Shown: positions 29,001-37,270, counted from the stretch's first letter. The stretch is DNA of 51,912 bases from Paenisporosarcina sp. HGH0030 (GCF_000411295.1 NZ_KE150425.1:1-51912); one strand, 5' to 3'. The notes: generated by a model not told the origin, from the letters alone. Numbers and translations: made by a program.

Positions 29001-29631
29001 CTTCCGCGGAAAACATGCGTATTGAATCCACTTCAGTATCGAAAAATTCAAGACGTACTGGGTGTTGCAAGTAAATCGGATAAATATCCAAAATACCTCC
29101 ACGCAAAGCAAACTCACCCGGCGTGGTAACCATTGCTTGTCTGGAGTAACCCATCGCTACTAACTGATCGAGCCATTCGTCCATTTTCACTTCTTGTCCG
29201 ATAGCTGTTTCAAGGCGACTCGCTCTCCATTGAGCTAAATTTGGCATATGGCGACGAAGACCTGCAATTGGTGTGATGACAACTCCTCGTTTTTGGGACA
29301 GCATGAAATCAAGCGTCTCAATACGCTCTGCACGAAGCTCTGGACTCGATACAGACATATCTGCCGCGATTAATTCATCAGCTGGATATAAACGAACTTC
29401 ATCTTCACCTAGTAGCTTTACCATATCTTCAAACAATCGCTGTGCCTGTAATAGATTCGGGGACACTACTAAAATCGGTCTCTCCGTCTCTTTTGCCATA
29501 GAGTGTATAAATAGTGGACGGGCTCCTCCCGTGAGGCCTGTCACCAGCTGCTGATCGACTCCAGTTTGAAGATCTGTCAGCAACGTCTTTATATGATGGT
29601 CTTTCGTAAATAATTGATGTAATGGTTCCAT
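26089..29631 (-). CDS. mfd: Transcription-repair coupling factor Mfd
   Basis: ATP-driven translocase that removes RNA polymerase stalled at DNA lesions and recruits UvrA. The ATG at 29631 (MEPLHQLF, 1180 residues) has AAGGAGG 5 nt upstream. The UvrB-like N-terminal module is followed by the RNAP-interacting Tudor-like region (PGDHIVHIHHGIGKYIGIE, about 500-570). The RecG-like helicase comes next (Walker A ICGDVGYGKTEVA, DEEQRFG, TATPIPRTL), then the C-terminal regulatory domain. The length equals that of B. subtilis Mfd to within a few residues. Confidence 0.97.
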   Translation of the reverse strand: MEPLHQLFTKDHHIKTLLTDLQTGVDQQLVTGLTGGARPLFIHSMAKETERPILVVSPNLLQAQRLFEDMVKLLGEDEVRLYPADELIAADMSVSSPELRAERIETLDFMLSQKRGVVITPIAGLRRHMPNLAQWRASRLETAIGQEVKMDEWLDQLVAMGYSRQAMVTTPGEFALRGGILDIYPIYLQHPVRLEFFDTEVDSIRMFSAEDQRSIEKLKEVCILPATEFVWTRQQLMILAEKLEESLAGSLKKLKKPETKELLLQHINHDIELLRQGDTPEQMTKYVSILEDHPTFLGDYFAQDGLVLFDELGRIQETTDSLEREEKDWYVSLLEEGKTVHDVKLSFSFKEILGMLDQKKIYFSLFARTFSGISLKKSIAFSCKPMQHFHGQMSVLKNEMERFEAGKFFIFVLAEGNERQKKVKDVLEDYGMDSHVLTKQEAPDQPGIYIIDGEISSGFELPLQRIALMTDEELFKQRPKKKSRPQKMTNAERIKSYSEIKPGDHIVHIHHGIGKYIGIETLEINGIHKDYLHIRYRAEDKLFVPVDQIDQIQKYVASEEREPKLHKLGGADWKKTKTKVSAAVQDIADDLIKLYAKRESEKGHAFEPDQDMQQAFETAFPYEETDDQLRSIEEVKRDMEKERPMDRLICGDVGYGKTEVAIRAAFKAVQDSKQVAFLVPTTILAQQHYETMKERFADFPVEVGLLSRFRSKKQQTETTKGLKAGTIDVVVGTHRLLSKDIVYYDLGLLIVDEEQRFGVTHKEKIKQLKTNVDVLTLTATPIPRTLHMSMIGVRDLSVIETPPANRFPVQTYVMEQNGALVREAIEREMARGGQAFYLYNRVEDMARKVEEIQMLVPEARVGFAHGQMTERELESVILAFLEGDYDVLVTTTIIETGIDIPNVNTLIVQNADRMGLSQLYQLRGRVGRSNRVAYAYFMYQRDKVLTDVAEKRLQAIKEFTELGSGFKIAMRDLSIRGAGNLLGSQQHGFIDSVGFDLYAQMLQEAIEEKQTGVKQEEVLDVEISLPFDAYLPDAYIPDGFQKIQMYKRIKAVDSEKDYEDLVDELIDRFGNMPIEAERLMRIARIKVWAKISGVESIKEQQKQLVIKLSKKGTQNTNGAMLVESSMDYGRAVGFQMNNQQQLLVTIDEKKTAKHHPFDVLEAMMKHLPEARKEVNSFVGE

Positions 29632-29651
29632 ACGAACCTCCTTATAAGAAA

Positions 29652-29825
29652 AGCGCAAAGTGCCAATCTAGCCCGACGTCGGTGCTGAAAGTCCGATTCG
29701 AAAGCCTGCTTTCGCATGATATTGGGAAGGAAGGCTAAATCTGCGACATCGTGTCGCGACGCCTTCATAACCAACATCCCGTTGGCCCAAGCTTAGGTGC
29801 GAGCTGGTACTTGGAGCTAGACATG
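29652..29825 (+). repeat. Dispersed hairpin repeat, copy R5 (composite, with hairpin pair)
   Basis: Left arm GCGCAAAGTGCC and CTAGCCCGACGTCGGTGCTG; central hairpin CGAAAGC-ct-GCTTTCG. An inserted hairpin pair follows (GCGACA-tcg-TGTCGC at 29743-29757, CCAAC-atccc-GTTGG at 29771-29785), then the right arm AAGCTTAGGTGCGAGCTGG and GGAGCTAGACAT. It begins about 10 bp from the mfd ribosome site, so mfd mRNA starting upstream would carry it in its leader. Confidence 0.72.
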
Positions 29826-29883
29826 AAAAGATAGAGATGTGTTCTATCACTCTAATAACCAAAACCAGTGCTATATAAACAGA

Positions 29884-29917
29884 AAAAGGCTTTGTGCGCG
29901 AGACCCGCGCCAAAGCT
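29884..29917 (-). terminator. Intrinsic terminator downstream of fin
   Basis: On the minus strand GCTTTG and CAAAGC flank an inner GCGCGGG/CTCGCGC stem, followed by CTTTTTC, just after the fin stop. Confidence 0.85.
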
Positions 29918-29922
29918 TATTC

Positions 29923-30150
29923 TTATTGTATCCACTTTTGTATAGCATAGTAGTTTGGGTTATCTCGTAGAGATTTTTCACAATGCTCACAAATGCTGGA
30001 CACTGTTAGTGTTCCTTCTTCATCTTGTGTGAAGAACTCTTCTGCAAATTCTTCTCTCATTTGCTTTACTCGACCATGCTGCAGAGCGGATTGGCCTGAT
30101 AGCTGCCCCATTTCTGTCTTGCAGTGCCGACACTTTACATGAATTGCCAT
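29923..30150 (-). CDS. fin: Anti-sigma-F factor Fin (YabK)
   Basis: Small forespore protein that in B. subtilis inhibits sigma-F to help the switch to sigma-G. The 75-residue sequence has two Cys-X2-Cys pairs, CRHCKTE (residues 8-11) and CEHCEKS (about 54-57), expected to bind zinc, around a helical middle. AAGGAGG sits in the loop of a possible GACCGG/CCGGTC hairpin. Position between pth and mfd matches yabK. Confidence 0.92.
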   Translation of the reverse strand: MAIHVKCRHCKTEMGQLSGQSALQHGRVKQMREEFAEEFFTQDEEGTLTVSSICEHCEKSLRDNPNYYAIQKWIQ

Positions 30151-30205
30151 AGTACGGACCGGCCTCCTTTTTCAAAGTATAGACCGGTCGAACTCAATTT
30201 ATTCC

Positions 30206-30769
30206 TTATGCACCATTAAAACGATTCATCACTTCAAGAAAAGGTGAAGATAACCAATCTTCGCAGGCATCTGCACTTTTTTTCAAGGCCTCATCCATCA
30301 AAGGTTTTTCCTCTGATGTAAACCTTGATAAAACATAGTCAGGTACCTTCATGCCTGCAGGTGGGCGATTTACGCCTACTCGGATGCGATTGAAGTTTTG
30401 TGTACCTAAATGATGTATCAACGATTTAATGCCATTATGTCCGCCTGCACTGCCTTTTTGACGAAGTCTCAGTTTACCTACCGACAGATCCAGGTCATCA
30501 TAAATGACCACAATATCTTCTTCTGCTATTTCGTAGTAATCCATCATCGGGACCACACATTCGCCAGAAAGATTCATATAAGTAAGCGGTTTAACGAGTA
30601 AAACTTTTCCTTCAGGTCTATGTACTATAGAGTACATTCCTTTGAACTTCATTTGATTCAATGGAGAATTGTATCGATTTGCCAACTCATCCACCACATC
30701 AAAACCAATATTATGCCTTGTGTGTTCATACGGTTTCCCCGGGTTGCCGAGTCCGATAATCATTTTCAT
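30206..30769 (-). CDS. pth: Peptidyl-tRNA hydrolase (SpoVC)
   Basis: Recycles peptidyl-tRNA released from stalled ribosomes. The ATG at 30769 ([20 protein letters not shown]) gives 187 residues, the family length; the frame extends 31 codons further without conserved sequence. The catalytic His is in THRHN-like TRHNIGF (about residue 20). [20 protein letters not shown] and GGHNGIKSL are the other signatures. AAGGA lies 10 nt upstream. Confidence 0.96.
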   Translation of the reverse strand: MKMIIGLGNPGKPYEHTRHNIGFDVVDELANRYNSPLNQMKFKGMYSIVHRPEGKVLLVKPLTYMNLSGECVVPMMDYYEIAEEDIVVIYDDLDLSVGKLRLRQKGSAGGHNGIKSLIHHLGTQNFNRIRVGVNRPPAGMKVPDYVLSRFTSEEKPLMDEALKKSADACEDWLSSPFLEVMNRFNGA

Positions 30770-30830
30770 AAACGATACGTCCTTTATCTTCTGAATGATT
30801 CCCATTTTACCACAAAGCACATAGTTCATA

Positions 30831-30867
30831 AAAAAAATGGGACTGTCCAAAGACAATCCCATTTTGA
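30831..30867 (-). terminator. Intrinsic terminator downstream of ctc
   Basis: On the minus strand AAATGGGATTGTC/GACAGTCCCATTT forms a long stem followed by T8. Confidence 0.92.
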
Positions 30868-30876
30868 TTATATTGG

Positions 30877-31533
30877 TTATTCTTTTGTTTCTGCCTTTGG
30901 TTGGCCTTCAATTTTAGACGCTTCTTCGCTTTCTCCGTCTTCCGCTACTGCTGGTTCATCAGCAGTAGTTTCTAACTCTTCATCCGAACGAGGCGCAGAA
31001 ACGGATACTAACGTGAAATCATCTTCATTCAAGATATTATATTCAGATTTATCACGAATATCAGCAACTGTTAATGTCTCACCAATTGCAAGACCCGAAA
31101 CATCTACTTCAATTGAATCTGGAATTGCAGAAGGTTTTACTTTAATTGTAACTTCACGATTTGGTTGGCTCAAAACGCCGCCTTCTTTAACGACAGCTGA
31201 ATCGCCAGTTATGACAATCGTTACGTTAACATCTAATTCATCAGACATATTGATGGCCAAGAAATCAGCATGGACGAACTTACCTTTCAAAACGTCCATT
31301 TGGTAGTCACTTAATACTACATTTACTGGTTTACCATCAACGTCTAATTTCATTACGCCGTTGCGCCCAACCTCACGAAGTGTTTTTAATAAATCCAATT
31401 CGCTAACTGCGATTGAAGAAGATTCTGTTTTATAACCATATACGACTGCAGGCACAAAGCCCTCATCGCGTAATTTCGTTAAATTAGATCGTTTACCTAT
31501 TTCACGTGATTGTGTTTTTACTGTTGTAGCCAT
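30877..31533 (-). CDS. ctc: Ribosomal protein bL25, Ctc/TL5 long form
   Basis: 5S-rRNA-binding ribosomal protein, a general-stress gene in B. subtilis. The 218 residues comprise the N-terminal L25 beta-barrel (about 1-95, [19 protein letters not shown]) and the TL5-type C-terminal domain (about 96-185, [19 protein letters not shown]). An acidic Glu/Ala-rich tail follows. CAGGAG precedes the ATG. A sigma-B-like promoter lies upstream. Confidence 0.96.
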   Translation of the reverse strand: MATTVKTQSREIGKRSNLTKLRDEGFVPAVVYGYKTESSSIAVSELDLLKTLREVGRNGVMKLDVDGKPVNVVLSDYQMDVLKGKFVHADFLAINMSDELDVNVTIVITGDSAVVKEGGVLSQPNREVTIKVKPSAIPDSIEVDVSGLAIGETLTVADIRDKSEYNILNEDDFTLVSVSAPRSDEELETTADEPAVAEDGESEEASKIEGQPKAETKE

Positions 31534-31573
31534 CTATTTTCACTCTCCTGTGTAAGTCATTCTGGTATTATGT

Positions 31574-31598
31574 TTACCCAACTTACAGAAAATGAAAC
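31574..31598 (-). promoter_or_regulatory. sigma-B-like promoter of ctc
   Basis: On the minus strand GTTTCA (31598-31593), a 13-nt spacer and GGGTAA (31579-31574), against the sigma-B consensus GTTTAA-N12-14-GGGTAT. There is one mismatch in each element. It is placed 41 bp before the ctc ATG, as expected for the classical sigma-B-dependent ctc promoter. Confidence 0.7.
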
Positions 31599-31608
31599 AT
31601 TCGACGCA

Positions 31609-32568
31609 TCAATCGAATAAAGTGCTGACAGATTTCTCTTCAAACACACGAACAATTGCTTCAGCTAAAAGATGGGCAACTGACAATTGAATGATTTTTG
31701 GAGAATTCTTTTCTTCAGGTAATTCGATTGAGTTCGTGATGACTAACTCTTTAATTACTGAGTTATCGATACGTTCGATTGCTGGACCTGATAATACAGG
31801 ATGTGTACAGCATGCATATACTTCTTTCGCGCCACTTTCTACTAATGCATTCGCAGCGATTGTAATTGTACCCGCTGTATCAATGATATCGTCGATTAGG
31901 ATGGCTATTTTGCCTTCCACATTACCAACAATGTTCATTACTTCTGCAACATTAGGACGCGGGCGACGTTTGTCGATGATGGCAATTGGTGCTTTCAATC
32001 TATCTGCCATTTTGCGTGCACGTGTAACTCCACCGTGATCAGGAGAAACAATCACGATTTCAGATGGGTCAATGTTTTTCTCTAAGAAGTAGTCAGACAA
32101 AATAGGTACCGCGATTAAATGATCGATTAAAATATCGAAGAAACCTTGGATTTGAGGTGCATGCAAATCTAACACGATAGCACGAGTTGCACCAGCAGTT
32201 TCAAGAAGGTTTGCCACTAATTTAGCCGTGATTGGTTCACGAGCACGTGCTTTACGGTCTTGGCGAGCATAACCATAGTAAGGAAGAACAACGTTAACTG
32301 TGCGTGCTGAAGCACGTTTCACAGCATCTACCATAATTAAAAGCTCCATTAAGTTTTCATTTACAGGAGAAGAAGTTGACTGAATGATGAAGACGTCACA
32401 GCCACGAATACTTTCTTCAATGTTTATTTGAACTTCACCATCACTAAAACGGTTTACGGAAATTTTCCCTAGAGATACCCCAACTTCATCCGCCAATTCT
32501 TTCGCAAGTGAATGGTTTGAGTTTAATGAAAAGATTTTTAATTTAGTATCTGCATAATGGTAAGCCAT
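31609..32568 (-). CDS. prs: Ribose-phosphate pyrophosphokinase (PRPP synthetase)
   Basis: Makes PRPP from ribose-5-phosphate and ATP for purine, pyrimidine, His, Trp and NAD synthesis. The 319-residue class I enzyme shows [12 protein letters not shown], the flexible-loop region [17 protein letters not shown] (about 100-116), [13 protein letters not shown] (metal-binding His) and the PRPP loop [19 protein letters not shown] precedes the ATG. It is 24 bp downstream of glmU. Confidence 0.98.
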   Translation of the reverse strand: MAYHYADTKLKIFSLNSNHSLAKELADEVGVSLGKISVNRFSDGEVQINIEESIRGCDVFIIQSTSSPVNENLMELLIMVDAVKRASARTVNVVLPYYGYARQDRKARAREPITAKLVANLLETAGATRAIVLDLHAPQIQGFFDILIDHLIAVPILSDYFLEKNIDPSEIVIVSPDHGGVTRARKMADRLKAPIAIIDKRRPRPNVAEVMNIVGNVEGKIAILIDDIIDTAGTITIAANALVESGAKEVYACCTHPVLSGPAIERIDNSVIKELVITNSIELPEEKNSPKIIQLSVAHLLAEAIVRVFEEKSVSTLFD

Positions 32569-32592
32569 GATGTTCCTCCTATTATTTTAAGT

Positions 32593-33954
32593 TTAGTTTT
32601 TTTTGACATATCCTTCTTTGTTTTCTTGACGGACTCGACCAATTGCCAAAGCTTGTGCCGGCACATTTTTCGTAATGGTCGATCCAGCCGCTACATAAGC
32701 GCCTTGACCAATGCTGACAGGAGCAATCAAATTCGAATTACACCCTACGAATGAATCATTCTCAATTGTTGTAACAAATTTATTCTTACCATCATAGTTC
32801 ACTGTAATCGTACCACAGCCAATATTTACTCGTTCACCAACCTCAGCATCACCAATATAACTTAGGTGTGATACTTTCGATTGGTTACCTAATTTCGTTT
32901 TCTTAATTTCAACAAAGTTGCCGATTTTAGCAGCATTGCCAATTTCTGAATCTGGGCGAATGTGTGCAAACGGACCAACAGCCGTATCTTCCCCAATAAC
33001 ACTTTGAGTGACAACGGACGAATGGACAGTTGTACGATGACCGATTCTGCTGTTTGTGATATGACTATTCGGACCAATCAGGCAATCTTCCCCGATTTCA
33101 CTGACTCCTTCAATTATGACACCAGGTTGCAACACAGTATCTGAACCGATTACCGCATCCGCGCTGATGAATGTATTTGTTGGATTAATAATAGTTACAC
33201 CGTTGCGCATATGTTTCTCAACGATCCGCTCGCGCATCAATGTTTCAGCTTGCGATAGTGCCACACGATCATTTACGCCTAGAGTCTCTTCAAAATCATC
33301 TGTCGCATAAGCAGAAATGATAGAGCCCTGGTTTTTCAATATTTCAATAACATCCGGTAAATAATATTCACCTTGAGAATTATCATTTTTCACAAGTTTT
33401 AACGCTGCGAATAAGGATTCATTGTCAAAGCAGTATGTGCCAGAGTTAATTTCTTTCACTTTTTGTTCTTCAGGCGAAGCATCTTTTTGTTCCACGATGC
33501 GTTCAACATGTCCTTCTGCATTACGAATAATGCGGCCATAACCTGTAGGATTTTCAGGAATCCCAGTAAGAATCGTTGCTTTCGCAGCCGTTTCGTGATG
33601 GTGTGCTAGAAGCGCTTTCATTGTTTCTGGGCGAATCAGCGGAGTATCACCACAAATGACAAGAGTTGTCCCAGATAGATTTCCTAATACCTCACTTGCC
33701 TGCAAAACTGCATGAGCCGTACCGAGTTGTTGTTCTTGAAGTGCGTACTCACTACGGCTTCCCAGTTGATCCTGTACTTTTTCAGCACCGTGGCCAACGA
33801 TTGTCACAATTCGTTCGGCTCCAATACCTTGAATGTGATCGATCACATGTTCAACCATCGGTTTGCCACAGACAGGATGTAGTACTTTATATAATTTGGA
33901 CTTCATACGTGTACCTTGACCAGCAGCTAATACCACTGCATATGTTTGTGCCAT
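32593..33954 (-). CDS. glmU: Bifunctional GlmU (GlcNAc-1-P uridyltransferase / GlcN-1-P acetyltransferase)
   Basis: Makes UDP-GlcNAc for peptidoglycan and teichoic acids. The 453 residues have an N-terminal nucleotidyltransferase domain ([20 protein letters not shown]). The C-terminal part is a left-handed beta-helix acetyltransferase (about 250-453) with hexapeptide repeats such as [17 protein letters not shown] and [17 protein letters not shown] precedes the ATG. Confidence 0.98.
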   Translation of the reverse strand: MAQTYAVVLAAGQGTRMKSKLYKVLHPVCGKPMVEHVIDHIQGIGAERIVTIVGHGAEKVQDQLGSRSEYALQEQQLGTAHAVLQASEVLGNLSGTTLVICGDTPLIRPETMKALLAHHHETAAKATILTGIPENPTGYGRIIRNAEGHVERIVEQKDASPEEQKVKEINSGTYCFDNESLFAALKLVKNDNSQGEYYLPDVIEILKNQGSIISAYATDDFEETLGVNDRVALSQAETLMRERIVEKHMRNGVTIINPTNTFISADAVIGSDTVLQPGVIIEGVSEIGEDCLIGPNSHITNSRIGHRTTVHSSVVTQSVIGEDTAVGPFAHIRPDSEIGNAAKIGNFVEIKKTKLGNQSKVSHLSYIGDAEVGERVNIGCGTITVNYDGKNKFVTTIENDSFVGCNSNLIAPVSIGQGAYVAAGSTITKNVPAQALAIGRVRQENKEGYVKKN

Positions 33955-33991
33955 CTAGTGAGTCCTCCAATAGGTTCAATTTACTCTTTTG

Positions 33992-34020
33992 ACTATAGCC
34001 GAAATAGACCCGTAATTCAA
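33992..34020 (-). promoter_or_regulatory. sigma-A promoter of glmU
   Basis: On the minus strand TTGAAT, a 17-nt spacer and TATAGT, 38 bp before the glmU start. It probably also drives prs. Confidence 0.7.
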
Positions 34021-34031
34021 GGAAATCCCGC

Positions 34032-34061
34032 TTGACAAATTGATGACAAAACCATTATTAT
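34032..34061 (+). promoter_or_regulatory. Putative plus-strand promoter in the glmU-spoVG gap
   Basis: On the plus strand TTGACA (34032-34037), an 18-nt spacer and TATTAT (34056-34061). It is divergent from glmU, with no annotated gene downstream, and the next terminator-like hairpin is at 34243-34279. Confidence 0.45.
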
Positions 34062-34151
34062 TAACCTTTTTTATTTAAAAATCTAAGAGACACTCTTGAT
34101 TTTGTACTAAAGCTTGGAGATGTCCACAAAGATAAGCACAAAATCTCTCCC

Positions 34152-34245
34152 TAGCCAGACTCCGGCCAAGGCACAAACCTTCTCTAATTTTGGGTTTTTT
34201 GTCCATTTACTATGTGCAGGCTGGCTTTTGAAACTAGACATTAAA
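34152..34245 (+). repeat. Dispersed hairpin repeat, copy R6 (degenerate)
   Basis: A decayed family member: CCCTAGCCAGACTCCGGC resembles the left arm, and GTGCAGGCTGGCTTTTGAAA then CTAGACATT matches the right arm of copy R3. The central stem is mostly lost. The segment 34200-34220 is also nearly identical to 21750-21770. Confidence 0.5.
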
Positions 34246-34279
34246 AAGGACTTCTCACCCTAAGGTGTAAGTCCTTTTC
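34243..34279. terminator. Bidirectional terminator between spoVG and glmU
   Basis: AAAGGACTT and AAGTCCTTT flank an inner CTCACC/GGTGT pairing, with T runs on both strands. It could stop spoVG transcripts and any plus-strand transcript from 34032. Confidence 0.75.
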
Positions 34280-34396
34280 TTGTTATTTCACTTCTCTTTC
34301 ACAATTTGCATGACGCACATAGAGAATTTAGTACATGATAGGAAGAAATATTTTAACGTTAATATGATAGAGGAAGTTTAGTCTCCTATTACCTTG

Positions 34397-34519
34397 ATGG
34401 CCAATCCATTTGAAATCAAAATACTAGATGACGTCGTCAGAGCAATGGCATGGACGCCGTCATCAAAAGAGAGATTGATTAATGTTATTACAAAAAAAGA
34501 AACCTATCATACGACATGA
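34397..34519 (+). CDS. Possible 40-residue protein of unknown function
   Basis: A short plus-strand frame, ATG at 34397 to TGA, in the 586-bp gap between glmU and spoVG. The product begins MANPFEIKILDDVVRAMAWT and ends KKETYHTT; mixed charged and hydrophobic residues suggest a real or formerly real helix-forming protein. An upstream in-frame TAG at 34379 limits it. No good ribosome-binding site lies at the right distance (AGGAAG is about 20 nt away). I do not recognise it. It could be a remnant or chance. Confidence 0.25.
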   Translation: MANPFEIKILDDVVRAMAWTPSSKERLINVITKKETYHTT

Positions 34520-34540
34520 CAAGTCTCTTAAGCTAATCTA

Positions 34541-34831
34541 TTAAGCTCCTGCTTCTTCATAGGGAATCATGTCTTCTTCGCTAGACTCCTCGTAAGCGTT
34601 CAATACAGCTTCTTGAATTTTAGTACGTGTCCCAGAATTAATCGGGTGTGCAATATCTCGAAATTCTCCATCTGGTGTCCGTTTACTTGGCATGGCCACA
34701 AATAGCCCTGTATTACCGTCAATGACACGAATATCATGAACGACAAACTCGCTGTCTAGTGTGATGGAAGCAATGGCACGCATGCGGCCATCGGTTTGTA
34801 CTCGACGTAATCTTACATCAGTTACTTCCAT
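34541..34831 (-). CDS. spoVG: Regulatory protein SpoVG
   Basis: Small conserved protein with roles in septation during sporulation; in several Firmicutes it binds DNA or RNA as a global regulator. The 96 residues start [20 protein letters not shown] and contain [20 protein letters not shown], the family hallmark. Position between ridA and glmU matches B. subtilis. A sigma-H-like promoter is upstream. Confidence 0.97.
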   Translation of the reverse strand: MEVTDVRLRRVQTDGRMRAIASITLDSEFVVHDIRVIDGNTGLFVAMPSKRTPDGEFRDIAHPINSGTRTKIQEAVLNAYEESSEEDMIPYEEAGA

Positions 34832-34877
34832 TGTCTCACCACCTTTCTTCTTAGTTGCCTTACAGTCTCTGACAACT

Positions 34878-34906
34878 ATATTCTACATTTATCATATTTT
34901 CCCTTC
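34878..34906 (-). promoter_or_regulatory. sigma-H-like promoter of spoVG
   Basis: On the minus strand GAAGGGAAA, an 11-nt spacer and GTAGAATAT, against the consensus RnAGGAwWW-N11-12-RnnGAATww. The -10 matches fully and the -35 has one mismatch. spoVG is a classical sigma-H target in B. subtilis. Confidence 0.65.
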
Positions 34907-34943
34907 TTTTTTAATTGAATTTTTAAAATATTTAAGAGGGCAA

Positions 34944-34974
34944 TAAAAGAACCATAGAAAATATCTCTATGGCT
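34944..34974 (-). terminator. Intrinsic terminator downstream of ridA
   Basis: On the minus strand GCCATAGA/TCTATGGT with a 7-nt loop is followed by TCTTTTATT. Confidence 0.75.
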
Positions 34975-34984
34975 CGAAAATATC

Positions 34985-35359
34985 TTATGAAATTAACGCG
35001 ATAACTTCTATTTCCACTTGTGCATCTTTCGGCAAACGTGCCACTTCAACAGTGGAACGTGCGGGTTTATGTTCACCAAAATGCTGACCATATATTTCGT
35101 TGAATACAACAAAGTCATTCATATTCTTAATGAAGACAGTTGTCTTCACCACTTGTTGTAAAGATGATCCCGCTTCTTCAAGTACAGCTTTTAAATTTGC
35201 GAAAACTTGGTGAGTTTGTTCTGTAATTGAGCCTTCCACCATATTCCCTTCAGCTGTCAATGGAATTTGGCCAGAACTATAAAACATGCCGTTTACAATC
35301 ATTCCTTGAACGTATGGTCCTATTGCTGCTGGTGCTTTAGTTGTCGATACTGCTTTCAT
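34985..35359 (-). CDS. ridA: RidA family 2-iminobutanoate/2-iminopropanoate deaminase (YabJ)
   Basis: Trimeric enzyme that hydrolyses reactive enamine/imine intermediates from PLP enzymes. The 124 residues contain [21 protein letters not shown] and the signature [20 protein letters not shown] with the conserved Arg near residue 104. The ATG overlaps the purR stop (TAATG), giving a coupled purR-ridA unit as in B. subtilis (yabJ). Confidence 0.96.
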   Translation of the reverse strand: MKAVSTTKAPAAIGPYVQGMIVNGMFYSSGQIPLTAEGNMVEGSITEQTHQVFANLKAVLEEAGSSLQQVVKTTVFIKNMNDFVVFNEIYGQHFGEHKPARSTVEVARLPKDAQVEIEVIALIS

Positions 35360-36189
35360 TATTCATTTCCACCTTTCGAAAAATAATTACCTTCTGTTAA
35401 AGCAATCGTACGATCTTTTTCATTTACTTCATGCAGTTTTACAAGTGATAAATAATTTTCAATTAACTGTTCGTCGGCGTGCTCCGCTTCAACTAATACG
35501 GCAACACCTGCTAATTGGCAATTGAATTCTTCAAGTAAGTTTTTCATTCCATTCATTGTACCGCCGACTTTCATGAAGTCGTCCGTAATAAGAACGCGTT
35601 GTCCACTCTTCATACTGCGTTTTGACAACACCATCGTCTGGATACGACGTGAAGATCCAGAAACATAGTTAATGCTGACAGTAGAACCTTCCGTAACTTT
35701 GCTATCTCGACGTACGACCACAACAGGTACATTTAAATGACGAGCAATGGCATGAGCAATCGGAATCCCTTTTGTCGCCACGGTCATAATGACATCGATT
35801 GGTTGTTTGGCAAACGCTGAAGCAAATACTTTTCCTACACGATTCATCAGTTCAGGATTTCCAAGTAAATCCGTCATAAATAAATACCCACCAGGTAACA
35901 AACGGTCTGAGTGACCAAGCTCTTCCATAAAGTCTTTAATGACTTCACGAACCGCCTCATCACGCATACTTGGAATATACTTAACCCCGCCAGCGGCCCC
36001 TGGGACTGTCATTAACAAGCCGATGCCTTTTTCTTCGAACGTTTCTTTCACAATGGTCAAATCTTCACTTATTGAAGATTTAGCAGATTGGTACATATCC
36101 GCAAACAATGTTAATGGAATTAACTGTTGGGGATGGTCTAACAAATAATGAGTCATATCAACGAGTCGCTCACTGCGTTTCCACTTCAT
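35359..36189 (-). CDS. purR: Purine operon repressor PurR
   Basis: Represses purine synthesis and transport genes; PRPP relieves DNA binding. The 276-residue protein has an N-terminal winged helix (residues 1-75) and a C-terminal phosphoribosyltransferase-like domain with the PRPP motif [15 protein letters not shown] (about 198-212). It senses PRPP, made by Prs encoded 2.8 kb away. GGAG lies 8 nt before the ATG. Confidence 0.97.
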   Translation of the reverse strand: MKWKRSERLVDMTHYLLDHPQQLIPLTLFADMYQSAKSSISEDLTIVKETFEEKGIGLLMTVPGAAGGVKYIPSMRDEAVREVIKDFMEELGHSDRLLPGGYLFMTDLLGNPELMNRVGKVFASAFAKQPIDVIMTVATKGIPIAHAIARHLNVPVVVVRRDSKVTEGSTVSINYVSGSSRRIQTMVLSKRSMKSGQRVLITDDFMKVGGTMNGMKNLLEEFNCQLAGVAVLVEAEHADEQLIENYLSLVKLHEVNEKDRTIALTEGNYFSKGGNE

Positions 36190-36245
36190 TGGTCACACTC
36201 CTAAACACGAATGATTTATACGTAAGTTTAAACAAATATACGGTT

Positions 36246-37112
36246 TTAGGCAAGTGCATCTCGCTCTCCCAACAATCTGACTGCATACACTTCGTCACAA
36301 AAGCCTCTTAAACCATTATAGATTCTATTCACTCTGGACTCGTGTTGAACTACGCCAAATACTGTTGGACCACTACCACTCATTAATACCGCATCCGCTC
36401 CAAATTTCATCATGTGTTCTTTGATCATGGAGACCTCGGGATGCATTTTTAACGTAACTGATTCCAATGCATTTCCCATAGTATTACACATTAATACATA
36501 ATCTTTCTCACGAATTGCACGAATCATTTCTTTTGTATTGGGATGGGCCACTTCATTAACTTTCAGACTTCCGTAGACATCTGCCGTCGATACACCTATC
36601 GAAGGTTTAGCTAATATAATCCAGCAGTTTGGCGGGGCCGGCAATTCCTGAATCTGTTCTCCTCTACCAGTGGCCAATGCCGTTCCTCCATAAACACAGA
36701 ACGAAACATCCGAACCAATTTTAGCCCCGTGTTCGGCTAATTGATCAGCAGTCAACTTCAAATCCCATAATTCATTCAATCCCTTTAAAGTAGCGGCCGC
36801 ATCACTGCTTCCTCCTGCCAGACCAGCAGCAACAGGTATTTTTTTCTCTAAAGTAATCGATACGCCTTCTTGTATCTTATATGTATCTTTTAATAACTTA
36901 GCAGCTTGATAGGCTAAGTTTCTGTGATCATCCGGCACATATCGGTCAGCTGAAATTATACGAATCTGACCATCAATTCTCGGTTCTAATCCAATACGAT
37001 CTGCCAAATCAACCGTTGTCATAATCATTTCTACTTCATGATAGCCATCCGGACGTTTTTGTAGGACATCCAGGGTTAAATTAATTTTTGCAGGAGCTTT
37101 CACATAAAGCAT
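36246..37112 (-). CDS. ispE: 4-diphosphocytidyl-2-C-methyl-D-erythritol kinase
   Basis: GHMP kinase of the MEP pathway to isoprenoid precursors. The 288 residues show the N-terminal [21 protein letters not shown], the ATP loop [19 protein letters not shown] (about 93-111) and the C-terminal [13 protein letters not shown] precedes the ATG. It is separated by a short gap from purR downstream. Confidence 0.97.
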   Translation of the reverse strand: MLYVKAPAKINLTLDVLQKRPDGYHEVEMIMTTVDLADRIGLEPRIDGQIRIISADRYVPDDHRNLAYQAAKLLKDTYKIQEGVSITLEKKIPVAAGLAGGSSDAAATLKGLNELWDLKLTADQLAEHGAKIGSDVSFCVYGGTALATGRGEQIQELPAPPNCWIILAKPSIGVSTADVYGSLKVNEVAHPNTKEMIRAIREKDYVLMCNTMGNALESVTLKMHPEVSMIKEHMMKFGADAVLMSGSGPTVFGVVQHESRVNRIYNGLRGFCDEVYAVRLLGERDALA

Positions 37113-37215
37113 GGCTATGCCTCCTTCATCTGTTCATTGCTGTTCCCTATTTTACCACAGCTAGTGATTTAGGAAAGGAGGCCTCGAAAAGATATCAGCT
37201 TGACTTTTTATCCGT

Positions 37216-37241
37216 AAAAAAGGCGGATTGCTCCGCCTTTG
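37216..37241 (-). terminator. Intrinsic terminator downstream of sspF
   Basis: On the minus strand AAAGGCGGA/TCCGCCTTT with a 4-nt loop is followed by TTTTTTA. Confidence 0.92.
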
Positions 37242-37270
37242 TCAGTCCCATTAGAAATTATCATTGCGAC

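Noticed and set aside
19021-29825. Insertion sequence or CRISPR array as an explanation for the repeats
   Set aside because: No transposase frame lies near any copy, spacing is not regular, and copies are single and in both orientations.
30620-31306. Plus-strand open frame of 228 codons opposite ctc and pth
   Set aside because: It lies antisense to two well-supported genes, has low-complexity Ser/Thr composition typical of antisense shadows, and no ribosome site.
36190-36245. PurR-box-like sequence upstream of purR
   Set aside because: The best sequences match the B. subtilis PurBox at only about 9-10 of 13 positions and are not in the usual paired arrangement.
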